A stretch of DNA of 64,000 nt, from NCBI RefSeq assembly GCF_001432305.1, contig NZ_KQ483358.1, positions 2,787,710 to 2,851,709 of the forward strand, in the 5' to 3' direction. Of the stretch, positions 34,367 through 41,840 are shown piece after piece. The position numbers and the translations under genes are program-made. The notes under the pieces were generated by a model that had not been told where the DNA came from, searched no databases, and saw nothing but the letters and a program-made list of their open reading frames with translations. This stretch comes from Curvibacter sp. PAE-UM. GTDB lineage: Bacteria; Pseudomonadota; Gammaproteobacteria; Burkholderiales; Burkholderiaceae_C. How positions within the stretch are numbered: position 1 is the stretch's first letter; each line of letters opens with the position of its first letter.

Positions 34367-35596
34367 ATGAAACCCGACACCACCGACATCCTGGTCGAAG
34401 ACCTGCCGCCCGCGCAGACGCATCTACGCATCGCCATCGTCACCGAGACCTACCCGCCCGAGATCAACGGCGTGGCGCTCACGCTGCAGCGTGTGGTCGA
34501 AGGCCTGCGCGAGCGCGGCCACCAGGTCCAGCTGGTGCGCCCGCGCCAGGCCAGCGAAGCCCCGGCGGGTGAATCGGGCGACGTGCTCATGCGCGGCATG
34601 CCCATCCCGCGTTACCCGCACCTGCAGCTGGGCCTGCCCTCGCGCCGCCAGCTCGAACCGCTGTGGATGCTCAAGCGGCCGGACCTGGTGCACATCGCCA
34701 CGGAAGGACCGCTGGGCTGGTCGGCGCTGCGTGTGGCGCGCAAGCTGCGCATCCCGGTCACCTCGGATTTCCGCACCAACTTCCATGCCTACAGCAGCCA
34801 CTACGGCATGGGCTGGCTGAGCAAGCCCATCATGGCCTACCTGCGGCGCTTCCATAACCAGACGCTGTGCACCATGGTGCCCACACGCGGCCTGGCCGAA
34901 CGCCTGAGCGAAGCCGGCTTCGAGCGACTGCAGGTGGTGGCGCGCGGCGTGGACAGCAGCATCTTCGACCCGGCCCTCCGCAGCGAGGCGCTGCGCGCCA
35001 GCTGGGGCGCCGGGCCCGACACCCCGGTGCTGCTGTGCGTGGGCCGCCTGGCCAAGGAGAAGAGCCTGCCGCTGCTGGTGCGCGCCTACGCCCAGGCGCG
35101 GCTGCTGCGACCCGACCTGAAACTGGTGCTGGTGGGCGACGGCCCGATGCGGGCCGAACTGCAGGCGCTGGCACCCGAGGCCATCTTCACCGGCACGCTG
35201 GCGCGCCCGGCCCTGGCGCAGCATTACGCCTCGGCCGACCTCTTCGGTTTTCCCAGCCAGACCGAGACCTTCGGCAACGTGGTGCTGGAGGCCATGGCCA
35301 GCGGGCTGGGCGTGGTGGCCTACGACTACGCCGCCGCCTCGGAAAACATCAAACCGGGCCAGAACGGCCTGCTGGCGCCGATGGACGACGACGAGACCTT
35401 CGTGCGCCTGCTGGTCGAACTGGTGCAGGACAGCGCCCTGCTGCAGCGCCTGCGCACGGCTTCGCGCGACGCGGCACGACAGAACGACTGGGCCGGCATC
35501 GTGGCACAGATCGAAAGCGTGATGAAGCTGGCTGTGGCCGGACACCTCGCGTCCGGCGGCCGGCCGCTTTCAATCCCTGCGCAGCAGGTGGCCTGA
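34367..35596 (+). CDS. GT4 glycosyltransferase, probable glycolipid synthase
   Basis: A 409-residue GT-B enzyme. The acceptor-side start IAIVTETYPPEINGVALTLQRVVEGL and HIATEGPLGWSALRVARKL are shared with SQD2/Agt/MgtA-type lipid glycosyltransferases; the donor domain shows VGRLAKEKSLPLLVRAY and the SQTETFGNVVLEAMASG motif with its EX7E-type glutamates. It is a paralogue of the Agt-like enzyme at 43966. Such enzymes move glucose, galactose, glucuronate or mannose to diacylglycerol. Two Pho boxes precede it. Its 3' end overlaps lplT by 27 bases (convergent). Confidence 0.85.
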   Translation: MKPDTTDILVEDLPPAQTHLRIAIVTETYPPEINGVALTLQRVVEGLRERGHQVQLVRPRQASEAPAGESGDVLMRGMPIPRYPHLQLGLPSRRQLEPLWMLKRPDLVHIATEGPLGWSALRVARKLRIPVTSDFRTNFHAYSSHYGMGWLSKPIMAYLRRFHNQTLCTMVPTRGLAERLSEAGFERLQVVARGVDSSIFDPALRSEALRASWGAGPDTPVLLCVGRLAKEKSLPLLVRAYAQARLLRPDLKLVLVGDGPMRAELQALAPEAIFTGTLARPALAQHYASADLFGFPSQTETFGNVVLEAMASGLGVVAYDYAAASENIKPGQNGLLAPMDDDETFVRLLVELVQDSALLQRLRTASRDAARQNDWAGIVAQIESVMKLAVAGHLASGGRPLSIPAQQVA

Positions 35597-36853
35597 CAGG
35601 GCCTTGAGCCCGGTCCGGCGGCTCCGGCGCCAGAGTGTGCCACCAATGAACAGGATCAAGCCCAGGCCGGCCAGCGCCATGACGTGCTGCGCCGGCAGCT
35701 CCAGCGCGATCAGCCCTGCATAGAGTCCCAGCAACACCAGGATGCTGAGGTTTTCGTTGAAGCCCTGCACCGCGATGGACTGGCCCGCCGTCAGCAGGCG
35801 GTGGCCGCGGTGCTGCAACAGCGCGTTCATGGGAACGACCATCATGCCGCCCAGCGCCCCCACGGCCAGCAGCACGGGCACGGCGGCGCGCCAGTCGGAG
35901 ATGAAGAGCGCACTCACCATGAAGGCCCCCATGAACTGCCCCAGCGGCAAAACCGCCGTGGCGTGGCGCAGGCGCAGGCGGCTGGCCACCAGCACGGCCC
36001 CGCCCACCACACCCAGGGCCACGACGCCCTGCAGATAGGCTGCCTGGTCCAGGCCCAGGCCCAGCGCCTGCACGGCCCACAGCAGCACGGCAAACTGCAG
36101 CATGGCGCCCAGGCCCCAGAACACCGTGGTCACGGTCAGCGAAAGGCCGCCGCTGCGGTCCCGCCAGAGCAAGGCATTGGCGTGCCGGAAGTCGGCCAGC
36201 ATCTGCGCCGGACGACGCCCGCGCACCGGGTAGGACGCGCCGCTGGGCACGATGCGCAGATTGCACAGGGCCGAAAGCGCATACAGCACGATCACGATGG
36301 CCATCGAGACGTTGAGCGCAGCCGAGGAAGCACCGGCCGAGAGCGGCCAAAGCGCGCCGGCCCCGGCCGCAGCAGAGGACTGCAGCCACAGCGGCGCCAC
36401 CAGCAGGCCGCCGAGCACCGTGCCCAGCAAGACCGAGAGCACCACGGCCGATTCCACCCAGCCATTGGCTGCCACCAGCGCGGCGGGCGGCACGCTTTCG
36501 GTCAGCAGCCCGTATTTGGCCGGCGCATAGGCCGAGGCGCCCAGGCCCACCAGGGCAAAAGCCAGCATGGGGTGCACGCCATACAGCAGGGCCAGCGCAC
36601 CCAGCAACTTGAGCCCGTTCATCCAGGCCATCAGGCTGCGCTTGCAGACGGCATCGGCCAGCGCGCCGATGAAGGGCGCGAGGAAGACATAGGACAGGGT
36701 GAAGGCGAACTTGAGCAGCGGCGCCCACCACAGCGGCGAGCCCAGGTGATGCAGGTGCGCAATGGCGACGATGAGCAGCGCGTTGTCGGCCAGCGAGGAG
36801 AGAAACTGGGTGGCCATGAGCCACCCGAAGCCGCGCGGTAACTGCCTAGACAT
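35570..36853 (-). CDS. lplT: Lysophospholipid transporter LplT
   Basis: A 427-residue major-facilitator protein with about 12 helices. MATQFLSSLADNALLIVAIAHL, LAPFIGALADAVCKRSLMAWMNGLKLLG and SAYAPAKYGLLTESVP match LplT, which flips lysophosphatidylethanolamine inward across the inner membrane. In E. coli its gene is joined to aas (re-acylation); no aas is here, instead ugd precedes it with an 8-base overlap. This links lysolipid return to the surrounding lipid genes. The long upstream extension of the frame is not used. Confidence 0.92.
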   Translation of the reverse strand: MSRQLPRGFGWLMATQFLSSLADNALLIVAIAHLHHLGSPLWWAPLLKFAFTLSYVFLAPFIGALADAVCKRSLMAWMNGLKLLGALALLYGVHPMLAFALVGLGASAYAPAKYGLLTESVPPAALVAANGWVESAVVLSVLLGTVLGGLLVAPLWLQSSAAAGAGALWPLSAGASSAALNVSMAIVIVLYALSALCNLRIVPSGASYPVRGRRPAQMLADFRHANALLWRDRSGGLSLTVTTVFWGLGAMLQFAVLLWAVQALGLGLDQAAYLQGVVALGVVGGAVLVASRLRLRHATAVLPLGQFMGAFMVSALFISDWRAAVPVLLAVGALGGMMVVPMNALLQHRGHRLLTAGQSIAVQGFNENLSILVLLGLYAGLIALELPAQHVMALAGLGLILFIGGTLWRRSRRTGLKALSGHLLRRD

Positions 36854-38303
36854 TCGCCATCGGACGGGCCGGTTCGGCCAGCCGGACCAGGCTCTCGGTG
36901 CCGGCGGCGCCAGCGAGAGCCAGTACGGCCAGCGCATTGCGCCGGCCGATGCCCTGGTAGGCGATGCCCTGCTCCTGCAACTGCTGCGGATCGTAGAGAT
37001 TGCGGCCGTCGATGATCAGCGGATGGCGCAGGGCCTGGCGGATCAGCCCGAAATCCGGGTTGTGAAAGAGCTTCCACTCCGTCACCACCAGCAGGGCGTC
37101 GGCACCGTCGAGCGCGGACATGGCGTCGCCCACGAGGGTGAGGCGCGACAGGCCGTCCGGAATGTCGGCCAGGTCCTCGGCCAGCACGGCCTGCGCCGCC
37201 TCCATGGCCACCGGGTCGTGGGCCACCACCTCGGCGCCGCGCAGGATGAGCTGGCGGATCAGGTGGCGGCTGGGGGCCTCGCGCATGTCGTCGGTCTGCG
37301 GCTTGAAGGCCAGGCCCCACAGGGCAAAACGACGCCCGTGCAGATCACTGCCGAAGTGGGCCATGACCCGGCGCGCCAGGATCTGGCGCTGGGCCTGGTT
37401 GACGCGCTCGGTGGCTTCCACCAGCTGCATCTGGCTGCCATGCTGTTGCGCCGTCTGCATCAGGGCGCGCGTGTCCTTGGGGAAACAGCTGCCGCCATAG
37501 CCGGTGCCGGCGTAGAGGAAGCTCGGGCCGATGCGGCTGTCGCTGCCGATGCCGCGGCGGATGGCGTCCACGTCAGCCCCCACCAGGTCGGCCAGGTTGG
37601 CCATCTCGTTCATGAAGGAGATGCGCGCAGCCAGCATGGCGTTGGCGGCGTACTTGGTGAGCTCGGCGCTGCGCACATCCATCCAGACCGTGCGCTCGTG
37701 GTGGCGGTTGAGCGAAGCGTAGAGCCGCGTCATGGCCGCGCGCGCCATCTCGCCGGGGGCACCGGCGGGCAGGCCGATCACGATGCGGTCCGGGTGCATG
37801 AAGTCGTCGATGGCCGCGCCTTCCTTGAGGAATTCGGGGTTGGAGATCACCGCAAAAGGCAGTCCGGAGCGGTCCCGCTCCTGCAGGGCTTCGGTGATCA
37901 CCGCCTCGACCCGCTCGGCCGTGCCCACCGGCACGGTGGATTTGTTCACGACGACCAGCGGATGCGTCAGGCTGCGGCCTACCTGTCGCGCCACGTCCAG
38001 CACGTGGACCAGATCGGCCGAGCCATCCTCCTTCGGTGGCGTGCCGACGGCGATGAACAGCACCTCGCAGGCCTCCAGCGCATCCGGCAGGCGGGTGGTG
38101 AAGAACAGCCGCTGGTCGCGGGTGTTGCGCTGGATCACGGTGTCCAGCCCGGGCTCGTAGATCGGCACCACACCCGAGCGCAGCAGCTCCACGCGCCGAG
38201 GATCGCTGTCCATGCAGACCACCTCATGGCCCATGTCGGCCAGACAGCTCGCCGTCACCAGGCCCACATAACCGGCACCGATCACTGATACTTTCATGGT
38301 CAC
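36846..38303 (-). CDS. ugd: UDP-glucose 6-dehydrogenase
   Basis: A 485-residue enzyme oxidising UDP-glucose to UDP-glucuronate with two NAD. The N-terminal fold KVSVIGAGYVGLVTASCLADMG, NKSTVPVGTAERVE and the catalytic Cys273 in GTGYGGSCFPKDTRAL are all present. UDP-glucuronate is used for capsule or for glucuronosyl-diacylglycerol, which Agt-type enzymes can make during phosphate starvation; its place in the cluster with GT4 and lplT favours a lipid use, by inference. Start MTMKVSVIG follows GGGGTGACC. Confidence 0.95.
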   Translation of the reverse strand: MTMKVSVIGAGYVGLVTASCLADMGHEVVCMDSDPRRVELLRSGVVPIYEPGLDTVIQRNTRDQRLFFTTRLPDALEACEVLFIAVGTPPKEDGSADLVHVLDVARQVGRSLTHPLVVVNKSTVPVGTAERVEAVITEALQERDRSGLPFAVISNPEFLKEGAAIDDFMHPDRIVIGLPAGAPGEMARAAMTRLYASLNRHHERTVWMDVRSAELTKYAANAMLAARISFMNEMANLADLVGADVDAIRRGIGSDSRIGPSFLYAGTGYGGSCFPKDTRALMQTAQQHGSQMQLVEATERVNQAQRQILARRVMAHFGSDLHGRRFALWGLAFKPQTDDMREAPSRHLIRQLILRGAEVVAHDPVAMEAAQAVLAEDLADIPDGLSRLTLVGDAMSALDGADALLVVTEWKLFHNPDFGLIRQALRHPLIIDGRNLYDPQQLQEQGIAYQGIGRRNALAVLALAGAAGTESLVRLAEPARPMANV

Positions 38304-38361
38304 CCCGCTAGTTTGTTGGGACGATCATGCAAGCGTCATGTGACCGCGGCATGTCTGCGCC

Positions 38362-38379
38362 ATGAACAATCGGTGACCG
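38362..38379 (-). promoter_or_regulatory. Weak Pho-box-like site before ugd
   Basis: Minus strand CGGTCAC CGAT TGTTCAT matches 10 of 14 consensus positions, 59 bases before the ugd start. Low specificity; listed because the rest of the cluster has better sites. Confidence 0.25.
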
Positions 38380-38402
38380 GGCCGACGGCCCGCGCCCACT
38401 GT

Positions 38403-40280
38403 TCAGGCCGGGACAGTCGCGCGCCGCGGCATCACGAACAGGCCGCTGCCCGCAAGCTTGGCCTCGCGTTTGGCCAGCGCGGCCTGGGTGGCCACCTCCT
38501 CCGCGTCGCGGTAGGCCTGGCACCCGACCTGCACCGCACCGATGGAGACCGTGGTGCAGGGGAAGAAGCGCATGACACCGTGCCGGTCCTCGGCATGGAT
38601 GCCGCCGCACAGGCGGGCCGCCTCGTCGAAAAGCTCGCGTGCCTGCTGGGCGAATTCGTCAACGATGCGCTCGCAGCGCTGCGCCCAGTCGTCGCTCTGG
38701 AACAGGATCATGAAGTCGTCGCCACCCACATGCCCGACGAAGTCGCGCTGCGGATCGCTGTGCGCCACGGCCAGCCGCGCCAGCAGGCGGATCATCTCGT
38801 CGCCGCGCCAGTAACCATACTGATCGTTGAAGGGCTTGAAGTTGTTCATGTCGATGTAACAGGCGACGAACTCGCCCTGGCTCTCGATCAGGCGTTTGAT
38901 GTGCAGGCTGATCGGGATGTTGCCCGGCAGCGAAGTCAGCGGGTTGGCGTGGCGGGCCGCCTCCAGGCGCAGCTCGGTGACCGATCGCACCAGTTGTTCG
39001 CCCGTGCCCAGGCCGACGTAACGACCGTTCTCGGTGACGATGAAACCGTCGCTCAGGTAACGCTGGTCCTGCGAGGTCAGGATGCCCACCAGTTCCTCGA
39101 TGTCGTGGCTGCGCTCGATCAGACGCGGCTGCTGGTTGGCGTGCAGCAGGCAGGACTTCTTGCCGAAGATCTCGCGGAAGTACAGCGTGGCGTAATGGTC
39201 CATGAACTGCTGGCGGTTGATGATGGCCTGCGGACGTTCGTCGTCCACCACCGCCACCGCGTGCAGCTCCGGATAGGCCTGGAAGATGGCCGCCACCTCG
39301 TCGTTGCTGGCGCGGCAGCCGATCGCAGGCGCATGGATGAGCGAAAGATGGCGCAGCTGCCCCATGCGGGCCACGTAGCGCTGCTCGGGCATCACCGCCA
39401 CCCGCGTGTCGTGCAGCACCTCCACCGCCGCTGCGAGGATTTCGGGCCGCACCTCGGCCCCCGGGTGTCCCAGGAAATAGCCCTGGCCATAGGCGATGCC
39501 GAGATCGCGGATGACACGCAGGTCGGCCTCGTTCTCGATGCCCTCGGCCACCAGTGCCGTGCCGAAGACATCGGCGATCTGCAGCAGGGCCTGCAGGGTC
39601 TTGAGCTTGTCAGCGCTGCAGCTGATGTCGCGGCTGAAGTACTTGTCGATCTTGACGATGTCGGGCCGGATCTGCGACCACAGGCGCAGGCTGGAGCGGC
39701 CGTCGCCGAAATCGTCGAGCGCCAGCGACAGGCCCACGGCGTGCAGCGCGCGGGCCACCTCGACCAGCCCGTCCATGTCATGCACACGCTCATGCTCGGT
39801 GATCTCCAGCACCACCATGCGCGGCGACACCTCCAGGGTGCGCATGGCCCGTGCCAGCGTCTGGGTGCCGTCCACCGCAACGAGACGCTCCAGCGCATGG
39901 GCGCTGATGTTGAGGAACAGCCGCCCCGGCTGGCGCTGCTGCCCCCACTGCCGCAGCGCCACGTAGACGCAGTAGAGCTCGAACTCATAGAGCAGGCCTT
40001 CGGCCTGGGCTGCGCCCAGCAGCGCATCAGCCGACTGCAGCCGGCTGCCTTGCGGCCCGCGGATCAACGCCTCGTGCGCGTGTACCGTCGCACTCTTGAG
40101 ATCGACGATGGGCTGGAACACCGGGTGCAGGGCATCGGCCCGCATCAGGCAGGCGAGCGGCCCCTCCCGACCGCTCAGCGCGGAGAGGAATTCATGGGCA
40201 AAAAGACGGACGTGGTCAATCATCGGCGGGCGTTGCGCAGCGTGCGCATCCTGCGTCGCAGCGAACAGGGTTTCCTGCAT
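38403..40280 (-). CDS. EAL-CBS-GGDEF cyclic-di-GMP signalling protein
   Basis: A 625-residue cytoplasmic protein without membrane segments. The EAL phosphodiesterase domain comes first: HEALIRG (Glu70), LNISAHALE, LEITEHE, ALDDFGDGRSSL, KIDKYF and AEGIENEADL, with all usual metal residues present. A middle region (about 300-430) looks like paired CBS-type modules. The C-terminal GGDEF domain reads VGGDDFMILF, i.e. GGDDF instead of GGDEF, which may still bind or make c-di-GMP. Order EAL first, GGDEF last is the less common arrangement. A weak Pho-like site precedes it. Confidence 0.88.
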   Translation of the reverse strand: MQETLFAATQDAHAAQRPPMIDHVRLFAHEFLSALSGREGPLACLMRADALHPVFQPIVDLKSATVHAHEALIRGPQGSRLQSADALLGAAQAEGLLYEFELYCVYVALRQWGQQRQPGRLFLNISAHALERLVAVDGTQTLARAMRTLEVSPRMVVLEITEHERVHDMDGLVEVARALHAVGLSLALDDFGDGRSSLRLWSQIRPDIVKIDKYFSRDISCSADKLKTLQALLQIADVFGTALVAEGIENEADLRVIRDLGIAYGQGYFLGHPGAEVRPEILAAAVEVLHDTRVAVMPEQRYVARMGQLRHLSLIHAPAIGCRASNDEVAAIFQAYPELHAVAVVDDERPQAIINRQQFMDHYATLYFREIFGKKSCLLHANQQPRLIERSHDIEELVGILTSQDQRYLSDGFIVTENGRYVGLGTGEQLVRSVTELRLEAARHANPLTSLPGNIPISLHIKRLIESQGEFVACYIDMNNFKPFNDQYGYWRGDEMIRLLARLAVAHSDPQRDFVGHVGGDDFMILFQSDDWAQRCERIVDEFAQQARELFDEAARLCGGIHAEDRHGVMRFFPCTTVSIGAVQVGCQAYRDAEEVATQAALAKREAKLAGSGLFVMPRRATVPA

Positions 40281-40359
40281 TCCATTCCAGAGGTAGCGCC
40301 CCAGCAGGCAGGCAAGACCTTACTGTGCCGGCGCCTCATGTCAGCGGCATGACGGACAT

Positions 40360-40377
40360 GTTTCAGTCCGATGACAT
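40360..40377 (-). promoter_or_regulatory. Weak Pho-box-like site before the EAL-GGDEF gene
   Basis: Minus strand ATGTCAT CGGA CTGAAAC, 11 of 14 consensus positions, 80 bases before the ATG. Needs independent support. Confidence 0.28.
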
Positions 40378-40464
40378 GACACCAGGCCGTGTGCGGTAGC
40401 GCATTGCCGCGCAGCGAGAAACTATATAAACTGTTTTTTGTTTCAACCCCAACGACGCTCGACC

Positions 40465-40833
40465 ATGCCAGCACCTGTCTCATCCCCCGCCACGCCCACC
40501 CGCGGCAAGACCCGAACCACCACCGCCAAAAAAGCAGCGCCCCGCAAGGCCGCGACCGGCAAGACCGCCGTCAAGACCGGCACGGCCCAACCGGTCAAGC
40601 AGGTCAAGCCCAAGAAACCCAAGCTGGTGCGCGACAGCTTCACCATCCCCAAGGACGAATACGGTGTGCTGGCCGAGCTCAAGCAGCGCTGCGCCAAGCT
40701 GGCACAGCCGAGCAAGAAGAGTGAGTTGCTGCGTGCCGGCATCCAGGCCCTGGCCGCCATGAGCGACAAGAGCCTGCTCGCCGCGCTCAAGGCAATCCCG
40801 TCGATCAAGACCGGCCGTCCGAAGAAAGCCTGA
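40465..40833 (+). CDS. Basic Ala/Lys-rich small protein with RHH-like C-terminus
   Basis: A 122-residue very basic protein. Residues 1-60 are a low-complexity Ala/Lys/Thr/Pro stretch resembling histone H1-like or polyhydroxyalkanoate-associated tails. The C-terminal part RDSFTIPKDEYGVLAELKQRCAK followed by KKSELLRAGIQALAAM has the strand-helix-helix pattern of ribbon-helix-helix DNA-binding proteins. A DNA-binding or nucleoid role is inferred. ATG 40465 is preferred to a TTG 27 bases upstream. Its stop codon touches the left end of the inverted-repeat element at 40833. Confidence 0.7.
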   Translation: MPAPVSSPATPTRGKTRTTTAKKAAPRKAATGKTAVKTGTAQPVKQVKPKKPKLVRDSFTIPKDEYGVLAELKQRCAKLAQPSKKSELLRAGIQALAAMSDKSLLAALKAIPSIKTGRPKKA

Positions 40834-41036
40834 AACTCGCAAAGAAATCGTAGCGAGCGGCCCGAGCGCAAGGCGGACGGAGCGCAGCCACCGGAACGTA
40901 CTTTCTGTACGTGAGGATGGCGACAACGAAGTTGCGGCGTAGGCTAACTTTCGCAAAGCGAAAGTTAAGCGCAGCGGCCGAAGCCAACACCGCCCAACGC
41001 AGCGATCGGGTCGCGCAGTAGATTTATTGCGAGTTT
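40833..41036. repeat. 200-bp element with imperfect terminal inverted repeats
   Basis: Ends AAACTCGCAAAGAAATC (40833-40849) and, inverted, GATTTATTGCGAGTTT (41021-41036). Inside is a strong hairpin TAACTTTCGC/GCGAAAGTTA (40945-40967) and a smaller GTAC stem near 40900. It fills exactly the space between the stop codons of two convergent genes. No protein. It looks like a dispersed intergenic repeat (MITE- or REP-like) that may also act as a bidirectional terminator. Confidence 0.65.
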
Positions 41037-41497
41037 TACAGCACGTCGGGCGACTGCACCGACACCAGGGTGGTCTGCGAGATGCCGTCGCGCAGGCGAT
41101 GGCGCAGCCACCAGACGGCGCCTTTTTTCACGCTGCACTCGCTGCCATGGATGGCGAGCAGACGCGCGATGGTCTGCCCCAGCACCGGCTGGTGCCCGAC
41201 CACCACGGTGACACCGCGACTGTCAGGCCATTGAACGGCCTGCAACAGTTGCTCGACCGTAGCACCGGGACCCAGTTCCTCGCGCAGCTTGAACTTGCGC
41301 CCCAGCGCCAGTGCCGTCTGCTCGGTGCGGCGTGCCGGGCTGACCAGGATGCGGGCACCTTCGGGCAGCTGGCGGTCCAGCCAGCCCGCCATGCGCGCCG
41401 CCTGTTTTTCGCCGCGCGGCGTCAGCAAGCGCGCAAGGTCATCCCCACCCGGCTGGGCCTCATGCGCTTCCGCGTGACGCCACAGCAGCAAATCCAT
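41036..41497 (-). CDS. sixA: SixA-type phosphohistidine phosphatase
   Basis: A 153-residue member of the histidine phosphatase superfamily: LLLWRHAEA at the N-terminus (Arg7-His8 catalytic), ILVSPARRTEQTA and VTVVVGHQPVLG with the second histidine. SixA removes phosphate from histidine of phosphotransfer proteins such as ArcB or nitrogen-PTS. Located downstream of ppk on the same strand, separated by the structured element 41500-41840, one arm of which carries its ribosome-binding site. Confidence 0.93.
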   Translation of the reverse strand: MDLLLWRHAEAHEAQPGGDDLARLLTPRGEKQAARMAGWLDRQLPEGARILVSPARRTEQTALALGRKFKLREELGPGATVEQLLQAVQWPDSRGVTVVVGHQPVLGQTIARLLAIHGSECSVKKGAVWWLRHRLRDGISQTTLVSVQSPDVL

Positions 41498-41499
41498 CT

Positions 41500-41840
41500 A
41501 GAACTTCCCCGCCCCTGATTTGAGGTCACGTTGGGGTGCAATCGGGATGAGTTGCCCGGCAACATTTCGCAGCATGGGCTGACCGCCCATGCAAGGAATT
41601 TGGTGGGAAAATCGCCCGCTCGCACAGCCGGCCGGCTGTGCGCCGTGCGACGGCCCCATAGGGGGCGCAAACGCGACCGCGTTTGCGGCACCCCAACCCG
41701 CAGGGCTCATGGTTTTTCGGGTGACCTGCCGCGTTGCAAAACCAGGCAAGGCGTCCAGCCTTGCCTTGGGTTTTGCGCCTTGCATTCCATCCCGAAAAAT
41801 CATGAGCGTGATCCTCAAATCAGGGGTGGGGAAGTTCTTA
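41500..41840. ncRNA. Structured intergenic element 1 (between ppk and sixA)
   Basis: No protein. Nested complementary segments: outer arms 41500-41530 with 41807-41838 (about 28 pairs); hairpin GCATGGGC/GCCCATGC (41572-41592); stem 41706-41721 with 41791-41806 (CTCATGGTTTTTCGGG and its near-perfect complement); and a long hairpin 41736-41776 with GGCAAGGC/GCCTTGCC. The last block is nearly identical to that of element 2 at 57264-57535, while the other stems differ in sequence but keep pairing. Whether it acts as RNA or as hairpin DNA is open. On the minus strand it lies between the ppk stop and the sixA start. Type given as ncRNA for lack of a better term. Confidence 0.6.
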
